From positions 29,002,419 through 29,066,418 of the forward strand of contig NC_134547.1 of assembly GCF_050624435.1 (NCBI RefSeq): a stretch of DNA of 64,000 nucleotides, read 5' to 3'. Under the pieces are notes generated by a model. The model ran no database searches and had not been told where the DNA came from. It saw only the letters and a program-made list of their open reading frames with translations. The position numbers and the translations under genes were made by a program. Source of the stretch: Tenrec ecaudatus. Taxonomy: Eukaryota; Chordata; Mammalia; Afrosoricida; Tenrecidae. Shown in pieces: positions 29,701 to 42,585 of this stretch (positions are counted from its first letter, which is position 1; each line of letters begins with the position of its first letter).

Positions 29701-32700
29701 CCAACAGAAGGAAACACTGCCCGGTCCTGTGCCATCCCCACAAGTGCTCCTGTGCCGGAGCGCCTCGAGGCCGCCACTGTCAGTCTGTCGTGTGAGAGTC
29801 TCCCTCTACTTCAGTGACCGTCCACTTAGCAAGCATGCTGTCAGAGGACCCAGTATGGAGTCGGCCGTCAGGGCTAAGACTTATTATAGTGAAAGGATGC
29901 GAATCCCATCAGCACAGGTGGAAGGTGCCTGGAGCAAAGTCTGGAGGAAGCCAGACACCTTCCAAGAGTTTGCCCACAGGGGAGGCACATGGAACACACT
30001 TAAGTCCTCCAGCAATCAATACAAGACCTCCTGTGTCATTGAAGGGGAGCACGCCTGGGTCTAGAAATCCAGGGGGGTTATAGGCTACCTGCACCTAAAT
30101 CCCAGACCCACGGAGGAAGCAGGTGCTCAGCCCAAGTTCCATTTTTTGCACAGTCTAAGCACAGTGAGCCATCCTTACCATCTAGAGCAGTGGTTCTCAA
30201 CCACCCTAATGCCAGGACCCTTTCATACAGTTCCTCATGTGGTGGTGACTCCCCCGCAGCCATGCAATTATTTTCATTGCTACTTCATCACTGAAAATTT
30301 GCTACTGTTATGAATCGGGCAACCCTTGTGAAAGGGTCATTTAACCCCCAAAGGGGTCGCGACCCACAGGTTGAGAACCGCTGATTTAGAGCAAGGCTTA
30401 TATCAGCCAAGTTCACAGATGTCAGGCAAGGGCCATGCTTTCCAAGAAGAGCAGGCTCATGCCTACTTGGTGCACTTTGTTTGGCACGGACCCAAACCTC
30501 AAGTCCGGCTCTCTGAGATTTGAAGCCAGGCCTGGCTATACCCACCAGGCCCTAATCAAAGCCCACCTGCAGGAAGCACCTCTTAGAGAAATTCACCAGG
30601 GGCAGGCGACCCCTAGTCTGTTTGTCTGAGCTCAAGAGCCTAAGGGCTCTGGCCTCCCTAGTTGGGTTATGCTCAAGAAGAAAATTGTGACCGCAAACTA
30701 AGAAACTAGCCCTCTTGGGGCTCTCCTGCCTGTGCAGGCCTGGGGTAAAGCAATGGCAGGGTGCCAGCGTCCTTGTCCACGGGGCTGCACTGGACGCAGG
30801 TGGGGCATCAAGTGGCCAACAGAAGAAACAAGCACCTTGGACAGGTAAGACAGCTGCTTCTTCATGTGGCGTTGGAATCAGCACCCCCTACCCACCCACC
30901 TTTGTGGACTCAGTGTAAGGGGTTGCTTGGGGTCTGACTGAATGAATCGGGGAGTGGGAGTCTAATGAAGAAGTGGAAAAGTCAAGGACATGTGGCAGTT
31001 TTTCTACCCTAAGTTCATTTTGATTACATAAACAGTGTTTCGGTATGGCCCCAATTTTATAAATGTGTGTGCGCGCGAAAGAGGAAACTGCATACCCACA
31101 TTGTCACAGCAGGTAGCTCTGGGGTGGAGACAGGGATGGTGGCTGTATTTTTCTTCTTTGTGTTTTGATGCCTTTCTGTAATGAAATTACCATCAGCTTT
31201 CTTCACCACATTTACTTGTTCACCCTCTTTGGCTTCAGCGGTTGTGTCGGGAGGGTGAGCATCGTAGAGTGCCAATTTAATAAAAGAAAGTATTCATGCA
31301 TTGAGGGAGTGCTTGAGTAGAGGCCCAAGGTCCTTCCGCCACCTTAATACTAAACCTATAAATATAGACACATAGATCTATTTCCCCATCCTCATATATA
31401 TATTTGCATGTACATGTCTTTGTCTAGACCTCCATAAATGCCTTTGACTCCTAGCTCTTTCCTCCATCTCCCTTGACTTTCCTCCTGCCCCACTACCATG
31501 CTCCGTCCCCACCTGGGTTACAGCTATACCTCTTCTCTACATAACCTTACCCTTGATCATTCCCTACCAGGCCTGCCACTCCCCCCTCACTTCCATTTTG
31601 GGTCCCATGTTGTTCCCTTGTCCCTGTGTTTGTTAACACCACTTCCTTACACCCCCACCCCCACCTCGCCCTATCCCAAGTCCCCCGGAACTGTCGGTCC
31701 TGTTGTTTTTCCTCCAGATAGTTCATCCAGCCTGTCCTATTCAGACAGACCTGTGGAGACACTAACATGCACGAAAACAAGACAGAGGAAAACAAAGCAA
31801 CAGTATACAACCAGACAACAAAACAACAACAACAAACCACTGACAAAGAACAAAACAAAACACTTCACAAAAGAAAAGCTTGTAGTTCGTTCAAGGATCG
31901 TTTGCTGGCCCTTAGGAGCGTTTTCCAGTCCAGTCTGTTGGGTCACCACGCCCTGGCCCCAAGGTCCACTTTCAGCATTCCCTGGAGACCTTGCCACTCC
32001 ATTCCCTTGCTGTTCCGCTGCACTCCCCCAGTGCTTTGCCTCGGTGTGGTGGGATCAGGTCAGGTGCAATTCCCACACTGTGTCTCCAGTGCTGTCCCCT
32101 GTATCGCCCTTGGTCACTGAGGGGCATCATTTCTCATAGTGGGGTCAGCCATGTTGTTCTCTCTGTGGACTGGCTGCTCTAATCAGGAACATCATCCTTA
32201 TGGCCTGGTGGGCCTGGCTGTGCTCCACTCTCTCCTCCTCCCCCTTCATCTGCTCCCGTGTGCTCTGATCAGATATGTCCATCTCCCAGAGCTGCAGAGT
32301 CAATGCAGTCCTTTGAAACAAATTCTTCTCAGGGGAGGGGTACTAGTTTTTCTTATGGCAGATTCAATGTGCTGACATATTAGAGTGAGATGAAGAATGA
32401 ATTTTTTTCAGCTTCTGTTATGGATTGTATTCTCTATAGAGAAATGTTGAAATCCTCCTCCCTGTTGTGTTTGTTACTAGGTGCCCTCAGGCCGGTCTGA
32501 CTCACAGCACCCTGTGTACAACAGAACACACGCTGCCCAGCCTGCCCCATCCTCACAGTCAGTGCTATGCTTGAGATCATTATTGCAATCCATTCTGTTG
32601 GAGGTCTTCCTCTTTTTACTCTACTGAGTGTAACGGCCTCCTCCAGGGACATGTTCAAAGTACAGGAGAGGAAGCCTTCCTATCCTTGCTTCTAAGGAGC

Positions 32701-35700
32701 AGTCTGACTGTACTCTTTCCAAGAGAGACTTGTTCATTGTGTTAGGCCAAGTGGACTACAGAAACAAATTCAGTGACACTCGTATAAGAGAGAGCTTTGT
32801 ATCAAGAAAACATCCCAGCTCAGTTTAGATCAAATCCATAAGTCTGATACTAGTCCATAAATCCCTCTTCAGACTCATGCAGCCACATGCAATGATGCAG
32901 AATGCAGGGAGATCCGAGGCTGGTGGGTGCAAAGTCTTGTGGATCCAGTGGCAATGGAAGCAGCACAGGGCTTGCACAGGTCTCAGTGTGGCGTGCCAGC
33001 AGGAAGGTGAAGGCACAGAGAGAGGTCATCAAGCAGCAACCTGATTGACAGGCTAAACTCCACCCATACAGGTGCCATGTTGGCACAAAAACTCAAACTA
33101 CCACGTTTATTCTTCCAGCTGTTGTTGTTATTAGCTCTGTTGAGTCGCTCCAACTCATAGTGACCCTGTGAACAACAGAGCAGAACACTGCCCACCATGG
33201 TTGGTGTCATATTTGAGCCCACTGCTGCAGTGACCCATGATATATTCAACAAATCTTTACCAACACCATGATTCAAATATGTTAGTCCTTCTCTGCCTTC
33301 CTTAGTCAACATCCAGCTTTCACATACATATGAGGTGATTGAAAATCCCATGGCTTGAGTCAAGTGCACATTCATCCTCAAACATGGCTTTAGAAATAGG
33401 GTCTTTGAAGGTATTATTAGCTAATAGGAGGTCAAACCACCGTAGAGAGAGGGTCGTTACCCAACCTGAGTATTGTTCTTACCAAAGAGAACACAGACCC
33501 AGAGAGACACGCAGCAGGAAGATGTCATGTGAAAATGCATCCACAAGTCAAGGAATGTCTGAACCAGAAGCTAAAAGAGACCAGGACAGAGCTGCCCCTA
33601 GAATGGGGCACGACCCTGCCAAGACCCCGATTTCCGGCTCCTCCAGAGCCGTGAGCCAGTACACTTCAGCTGGCTTTCCACTGCTGGGAAGCGTTACAGT
33701 CATGGACACTCATGGAGGCAGTTCTGCCCTGTCCTCTAGGAATCTAGGGTCGCCAGGGGTCGGAATTGCCTTGATGGCAGTGAATTTCGTTTTCTGGAGT
33801 CTTAAGCCACCCAATCTGTGGTACTATGTTGCAGCAGCCCTAAAAAAATGAACACAACTTCTTTACACTTTGATGCATTTCCAGATTACTCACGGAGATC
33901 TGCAATCCTGAGAGAGGACTTTTCCAAGATTAAATCAAATGTTTAGGTTTGGGGTGGGGTTGAGAGAGATCAGACTTGGTAGTGATGGCAGGTTGGGTCA
34001 CGTGGTGGGAGAGAGGGAAGACATTTTGGGTGAGAGACTATGATACAAGAAGACATGGGGTCTTGTCATGTGAAGAGTCATTGCGTCATCTCCTGGGGGA
34101 GAGCCCCAGCTGGGAGTCCAGAAGGAACCAGGAGAAGAGAAAGAAGACAAGTCCTTGGAGAGGTCAGTCAAGGCAGGGAGCCTCGGGAACTCTGGTAGTT
34201 ATGGGAGGAGGTGGAAGGGGAGAAGGAGGGAGAAGGGGAGCCTGGAAAGTGTGGCAGACAGACCTTGGGGGGTGAGTGAGTCGGGTTGACAGCGGGCCAC
34301 GTGAACGTCTGTCCTGGAGCGGGAGAAGGAGTTAAGGCCCCAGGGAAAGGCCAAATGGACTTGCCTCGTCGAGGAGGCCTACAAGGGGTGAGGGGTGAGG
34401 GAAGGGAAGTAAACGCTCAGTGGATTCTCTCCCGTTCGGGGATGGTGGCCAACGTGGCACTGCCAACAAAGGGACTGGTGGCCATCTCCTTATAAACAGG
34501 GGCCTCGGCCAAAGTAGGTAGAAACCTCCAGGAGTCCTTACACGGACCCCAAAGCGGAGCGGAGCAAAATGGCCGAGCAGAAGGCACGAGGGAAAGTGGC
34601 CATCCCCTGGGTGAGGACCACCAGCAGTGACCGGCTTCTTGGCCACCCCAAAGGGTTGGGAGAGAACTTGACTCTCCCAAAGAAAGGTGTCATTTTCACT
34701 GCCAGGAGATCACAGGGCAGCAGCAGAGGGATGGAGTGGGTGTCTGTTGGAGCCTGGTACAGAGCAGGTAGGCCTTGGACTAGCCCCAACACAGAGTTGG
34801 TCCTGGGAAGTACCCAGAAGCTAAAAGAGGGCCAGGAAGTCACATCGGGTTACACAGATGGAGGTCCCAGATATGCGTTCTCAACCTATTTTGATGGCAA
34901 CCTCTTGCCTGGTCTGTCTGCACTTGGCACCCACAGATGGCATAGCATACACTCCTCTAGGGTCATCTGGAGCCAGAGGGGTTATCCTCCACCGCATCAC
35001 CCAAACTAGAACTGAGGAGGCAGCCTCGCCTCACTCGCTGTCCTTCTCCTGCCCTTGAAGCCAGAGGAGATGTGAAATCTCACAACTACCTGTCTTCCCC
35101 CTTGGGCCAGAGCCCCAGCCACACAGTCATCTGAGGCCTGGTCCTTGCTGCCCACTGCCCACTCCAGTCCTCTTCCCTCCTAACTCCATCCTCACTGACC
35201 AGCAATGCTCACAAACAGGCCTGCCAGCATCTTCCAGCTCTTCACAGAAGGGCCCAGAAGGGTTCAGGTGACCGCCTTTATGCAACCACGTCTGACAACA
35301 CAATCCTGCCCCTTGCACTCCTGGCTCCTGAAACTTTGTGGCATTGCCCTGTGCTCAGACGGGGCCTCTCCCAGCTACCTGTTACAGGCAGGTCCCAGGC
35401 CTGGCCATCTTCTGTCCACTCAGGTCTGGCCATATAGTCTTTGTGGGTACAGTTGAACTTTCTAAATCAATAGAGGAGATTGTAAGGAATGATACAGCTC
35501 AGAGATGCAAGTAGGTCAAAGACACACGTGGAGTCACCACCAGCAAAAGGTGGGCGACTCCCAGCCCAGGGCTCTCTGTCCTCTGCACTCACTGTTTCCA
35601 AATGAACAGTGGGCAGCAGCAACACTAATTTTGTGTCACCAGCAGCTTCACATGGCTGGGGGTGGGCCTCATTTTGCTCATCCTGCCTGGACTTTGCTCA

Positions 35701-38700
35701 AAGTCCTTTTGAACTTGGAGCTCTTTGAGTGTCTAGGAACTCCGCACGGGGACACTCCCCAGGACATACGCTCCTGCCCTGGGGCCACCTACCCACAGTT
35801 TCACAGTTCGGTCATAGGAGCCGCTGAGGATCTTGGTGTCATCCACACAGAAATGGCAGGAACTCACCACCTGCACGTGGTCTTTCAGAATTTTGAATGG
35901 GACCTGAAAAGGGGATGGAGTGAACAAATTCAGTAAGGTTGCAGGATACAACATCAGCATTTAAAAAAACTGTATTGTATTTCTATATATATACCGTAAA
36001 CAATCCAAACACTGAAATTTAGAAAACATGTCTATTTTGCCACAACATGAAAAAGAACACGTGGTAACAGATTGAACAAGAGAAATGCAAAACTCATCCT
36101 CTGAAATCGGCAACATGTTGTTTGCAAGAAGCTAAAGAAAATCTTAAAACCTGGAAAGACATTTGTAGTTATGAATCAGAAAACTGAGATGGTCAAGATG
36201 ACAACACTCCTCCAATTAGTCTACTAATTTGAAGCCTTTCCTGTCAAAATCCCAACGAATCCTAAAGTCCACATCAAAACACAAGTCACCCAGAAAGCCA
36301 GGGCTATCTTGATGAGCGATAAAGGCTCCGGGTTCACACACCCTGGTCACACAGCCTGACATCAAAGTGCATACAAACCACACAAAACAGCAAGACAATG
36401 TGATGCCTGTGTAAGGATCAACACTTAGATCAATGCTATTCTTTTCAATACCGAATAAACTCTCACATGTCTACAACTGATGTTGGGAAAACAATTAAGG
36501 AAGCACTATGCCGAATCTCTTGGAAAATGGATTGTTGCAGGTGCAGTTAGGTTAAAATTTAGCACCTCCTTTATGATCCATTTAAATTTGTTTTAGTTTT
36601 TACTATTTTCTGCCTTCTTTTTTATTTTTATCTGTTTTACTTTGTTATTGTTGTGAGTGTTTTTTAATATATTTCTGTCTATGAAATCCAGGATAGGTAA
36701 ATCTAGAGATGGTAACTGGATTAATGGTTCCTTGGGGGTCTGAGGAGGTTGGGGGAAATGGGGAGCTAATAACAAGGAGAACAAAGAAAGAAGAAAATGG
36801 TCTAAAACTGTGGAGATGACTGAACAGCACTTCTTAAGGTGATTGAATGATTGAATTGTATGATGCCAATATGAATTATGTTGAATTATTAAAATTATAT
36901 TGAAATATTGAATCGTATGTGAATAAAATAGTTAAAAAGGAAGACTAGTTGTCAACAAATGATGCTGGGACTACTGTAACTCTACACGCAAATGGGTAAA
37001 ATTGGACCTGTATTTCACATCATTTACCCCCCAAAATTAAAAATAAATTAAATACTTAGAGTTAAAATGATAAGATCATTGGAAAGAAACATGCATGTCA
37101 AGTTTTATGATCTTAGATTTGGCAGAAGCCATAGCTATCACACCAGAAGCACAAGCCACAAGAAAATATATTGAGAAATTCGACTTTTCAAAAATGCTTT
37201 TCCTTCAAGGGACAACATCAAGAAAATAAAAAGACAATTACAACATAAAAAAATGTTGTTAATCATATATTTGATAAGGGATTTATAGTAGAGTAATATA
37301 AAGGGCATTTACAACTCACTAAAAAGACAAATAGCCCAATTAAAACATAAGGAAAGAATCTGAATAAACATTTCTCCAAAGAAGATATGGTCATGGGTGA
37401 TAAACTCACTAGCATCAAGTCGATTCTGATTCATAGTGACTCCATAGGACTGAACAGAACGGCCCCTGTGCATGTCCAAGAATGTAAATCTTTATGGAAG
37501 CAGAAAGCCTCGTCTTTCTCCTGAGGAGCCGCTGGTGGTTTCAAACTGCTGGCCTTGCTGAACTGCTGAACTGACTGTTAGCCCCCCAATATACAGGGCT
37601 CCCATGCGTGATAAGCAGTGAAAAGATGCTCCGTGTCATGAACCAGTGTTCGTTAGGTGGAGCCGGGTCTGTTCCAGCGAATAGCGACCCATATCCAACA
37701 GAAGGAAACACGGCCTGGTCCTGTGCCGTCCTCACAATTGTTATGCTGGAGCCCGTTGATGCAGCCACTGTGCCGACCGGTCTCGTTGATGGTCTTTCTC
37801 TTTTTCAGTGACCCTCTCTACCTTACCCAGCACGATGCCCTTCTCCGAACACTGGTCCCTCGTGACAGCAAACAAGCCCAAAGTCCATGAGATGAAGTCT
37901 CCCCATCCTCGACTCCAAGGGCCATTCCTGTTGCACTTCTTCCAAGACAGTGTGTGTATTCTCTGACAGTCCAGGGTACTGGAAGTGCTCTTCACCAACA
38001 CCATAACTCAAATGCATGTCTTTGAGCATCCTTATTCATTGTCCATCTCCATGAGATGGAATGCCTCGGTGACTGCAAGAATGGGCTCAAGCACAGGAAG
38101 AGCTGGGAGGCTGGTGCAGGACGGGACCGCACTATTGCTCTGTCGTGCGCAGCATTGCTATGGACTGGAACGACCCAACCGCACCTAACCGCAACAGGGA
38201 CTTGCAGCATCCAGCTCGCACATGCTACGGGGCCACTGAAAATACCAAGGCTGTGTCAGGGGCACCTTAGGCTTCAAACTGACATCTTTGCTCGTTAACC
38301 CTTCAAAAAAAAAGTCTTTTGCAGCAGTTTCATGTGATGCAATACATTATTTGATTTCTTGACTGCTATTTTCATGAACATTCCCATGAGTAAAATGAAA
38401 TCCTTGACAACTTCAATTTTTTTCCTCCATTTATCACGATGTTATTTATCGGTACAGTTGCCAGGACTTTTGTGTTCTTTACATTGAGCTGGAACCCATA
38501 CCGAAGATGATAGTCTTGGATGTCCAAGTCCTCTTTCATTTCCGCAGCCAAGGTTGTGTCATCTACATATTCCAGACTGTCGATGAGCCTTCCTCAATCG
38601 TGAGGCCATGTTCTTTCTTCTTCATACAGTACTGTTTCTCAGATTATTTGCTCAGCATGCAGATTGAATGAGTGTGGCTAATCATGAGGAAACTGCAAAT

Positions 38701-41700
38701 TAAAACCACAAGGAGATATGACTTCCCACCTATTAAAAAACCAAGTTCACTGTCCTTGAGTTATGCCAACTCATAGTGACTCTATATGACAGGGTAGAAC
38801 TGTCCCTGTGAGTTCGTAAGACTGTCACTCTCTAAGGGAATACACAGCCCCATCTTTCTCCCAAGGAGCAGCTGGTAGTTTCGAACTGCTGACCTTTCAG
38901 ATTGAAGCCCAACATGTATCGACTATACCACAAGGGCTCCTTAGATATCACCTACTAAAACAAACAAACTCGCTGCCATGAAGTCGGTGCCAAGACTGTA
39001 ACTGTCTACGGGAACGGAAAGCCCCGTCGGGTGGCTTTAAATCGCGGACCTTACAGATTGCCACCCAACGCGTATCCACCACGCAGCCAGGCTCCTTCTC
39101 ACGCACAAGGGAGGTTATAATAAGGATGAATCAGCCCATAGCGCGTGGGTGAGGATGAGGCAGGACACGAGCACGCGCACGTGCCGCCGCCTTGGAAAGA
39201 GCCGGTCAACGGGCTCCGCAGGAGTGCCGTCCTGACTGAGGAACTGCGCGCGCGTGCCACCTGGCCCTGCAGCGACCACTGAGAAACACCTCGCAGTGCG
39301 CGTGGACCCGCCAGACGACGCACTGCGTGAAACGAGTCCGGTGCAAAAGGACACACAGTGCACGCCACCGTTTGATATCAAAAGGCAAAGAAGAAAATGT
39401 TCCGACGTGGATTGTACTCATGATTGCACAAATCTTCTTAGTATTGTGGAACGATTAAATTGTATGACATGTGAAGTATATGCCAATAAACCTTAAAATT
39501 TTCTCTTTATGTAAAAACAAAAAAAAAGTCAAGAAATGGTTTTCACACGAAGAGAAATAATTCTTTGAGCGTTACCAAGAGTGAAGGGGTCAGGGGGGAG
39601 GGGAGTCACGGGTTAGCAGGTAGCTCGGTGCCGACGCGGGTCAAGGAGAGGCGTTAAGCTGATGATGCGCAGGGCGAGCCAGTGCGGGACTTTGCAGAGG
39701 CAATAATGTCATGTACACAACCGTGCATTAGTGCTGATGCACTGGCGGGGGCTTGGCAGGCACAGAGGCTGGACCAGCGTGGGGCAGACGTGGGAGTGCA
39801 CCCACGAAGGCACCCAGCTTTGACAGAGGGTTTCTGTAGAGCTCTATTTGCTTTTGCTGCATTTCTAACCGTGAATGTGGTGGCACGTACAGGGCTAAGT
39901 TATGAAAACTTCATAGACATAAGCAAGCACCTTGAGAGAATGAGTGGCTGGGCCTGGAGGATCAGGAACATAGTTTCAGGGACGCCAAGGTCAACTGGCA
40001 TTACATAGTTCACAAAGAGTGTTCTACGTCCTACTTTGTTTGGTGAGTAGTGACAGGTTCTTAAAAGCTGGTGAGCTGCCGGCTGAGGTGCAACTATGGA
40101 TCTCTCCAGTCTGCAGGAAAGAAGAGGGAGGAAAATGGAAACATGCCTGGAAACAACTCGTCCAATGGACTCCTGGACCGCACAGACATCGTCTCCACAA
40201 CCCTGAGACCACAAGATCGACACGGTGGCCCGCTGCCACCACTACTGGCTCTGATAAAGATCACCTTCGAAGGTTCTGGACAGAGTGGGAGAAACATGTG
40301 AGGGGATGCAAAACCATAAAAGAGACCAGATAGAGACTGGTGGGACCCTCTGAGACTATGGCCCTTAGTCAACCTTCAGGTCTGGATTTGAACCCACCCT
40401 TGTGGCAAAATACTCAGTTGATGATTTAAGACCAGAAGGGCAGCATAACCCAGAGGATGCAGTTGAGAGGGTTAGAAAGGAGGTGAAATAGAAACAGGAA
40501 CCACTAAGAGGACGTGTTAGAACATCGAGGGAACTGCAGTGCTTGAGTTGAAACAAACTGTGCATGAGCTGTTGAATACAGACTGATTGCTTTGTAAACT
40601 TCTACTTGATTCACAATGAAAGGCTTTTTCTAAAAGATATTCTAAAAAATGTATTCCAGAATAGTTACAGTGGCTTATTCATAATACCAAAAACTTGGAA
40701 ACAACCCAAATACCAATCAACTAATGATCAGATCGTTAAAATGTGATATGTACCCAAATGGAATATTATTTGGCAATAAAAAATGAAGTAGTGCTACATT
40801 CTGCCATCTGAGCGACTCTTTGAAAACACAGAAACTAGTCGCCCAAGTAGAAAACAAATGATTTGAGAATGATGATGGCAACAGATGTACAATTGTGCTT
40901 GACACAATGAATGGATGGATTGTGATAAGAGTTGTACGATCCTGCCCCTCCCCTGAAAAGAATTTGTTTCAAAGGACGACATTGATTCTGCAGCTCCGGG
41001 AGATGAACATATCTGATCAGAGCACACGGGAGCAGATGAAGGGGCAGGAGGAGAGAGTGGAACACAGCCTGGCCCACCAGGCCGTGATGATGATGTTCCT
41101 GAGTAGAGCAGCCAGTCCACAGAGAGAACAACATGGCTGGCCCCACTATGAGAAATGATGCCCCTCAGTGACTAAGGGCGATTCAGGGGACAGCACCGGA
41201 GACACAGTGTGGGAATTGCACCTGACCTGATCCCACCACACGGAGGCAAAGCACTGGGGGAGTGCAGCGGAACAGCAAGAGAATGGAGTGGCAAGGTCCC
41301 CAGGGAATGCTGAAAGTGAACTTTGGGGCCAGGGCGTGGTGCCCCAACAGAATGGACTGGAAAACGCTCCTAAGGGCCAGCAAACGATCCTTGAACGAAC
41401 TACAAGCTTTTCTTTTGTGAAGTGTTTTGTTTTGTTCTTTGTCAGTGGTTTGTTGTTGTTGTTTTGTTGTCTGGTTGTATACTGTTGCTTTGTTTTCCTC
41501 TGTCTTGTTTTCGTGCATGTTAGTGTCTCCACAGGTCTGTCTGAATAGGACAGGCTGGATGAACTATCTGGAGGAAAAACAACAGGACCGACAGTTCCAG
41601 GGGGACTTGGGGTGGGGGAAGGGGAGGGGGGGTAAGGAAGTGGTGTTAACAAACACGGGGACAAGGGAACAACATGGGACCCAAAATGGTAGTGAGGGGG

Positions 41701-42517
41701 GAGTGGCAGGCCTGGTGGGGAATGATCAAGGGTAAGGTTGCGTAGAGAAGAGGTATAGCTGTAACCCAGGTGGGGACGGAGCATGGTAGTGGGGCAGGAG
41801 GAAAGTCAAGGGAGATGATGGAGGAAGGAGCTGGGAGTCAAGGGGCATTTATGGAGGTCTAGACAAAGACATGTACATGCAAATATATATATGAGGATGG
41901 GGAAATAGATCTATGAGTCTATATTTATAGGTTTAGTATTAAGGTGGCGGAAGGACCTTGGGCCTCTACTCAAGCACTCCCTCAATGCATGAATACCTTC
42001 TTTTATTAAATTGGAACTCTATCAGCTCACTCTCCTGACACAACGGCTGGAGCCAAAGTGGGTGAACAAGTAAATGTGGTGAAGAAAGCTGATGGTGCCT
42101 GGCTATCAAAAGAGATAGTGTCTGGGGTCTTAAAGGCTTGAAGATAAACAAGCGGCCATCTAGCTCAGAAGCAACAAAGCCCACATGGAAGAACACACCA
42201 ACCTGTGTGATCGCATGGTCCCAAAGGGATCAGTTATCAGGCATCAAAGAACAAAAAATCATATCATTGGCTGCACACCTCCATGATACGATCGCTGAAG
42301 ACAAACGGGTGCATAAGCAAATGTAGCAAAGAAAGCTGATGGTGCCCGGCTATTGAAAGAGATAGTGTCTGGGGTCTTAAAGGCTTGAAGGTGAACAAGC
42401 GGCCATCTAGTTTAGAAGCAATAAAGCCCACATGGAAGAAGCACACCAGCCTGTGCGAACACGAGGTGCCAAAGGGACCAGGTATAAGCCATCATGCAAA
42501 AAAAAAAAAAGAATATA

Positions 42518-42585
<68 letters not shown>

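Noticed and set aside
31498-32139. 213-codon plus frame, with a near-identical frame at 41784..41146
   Set aside because: It lies in an L1 3' UTR on the strand opposite to the element; the similarity comes from the repeat. Its composition is low-complexity and no protein family is recognisable.
34569-35009. 146-codon plus frame in WDR88 intron 2 containing a YTDG-like stretch
   Set aside because: A passing resemblance to a retroviral RNase H motif is too short; no neighbouring polymerase or LTR sequence was found.
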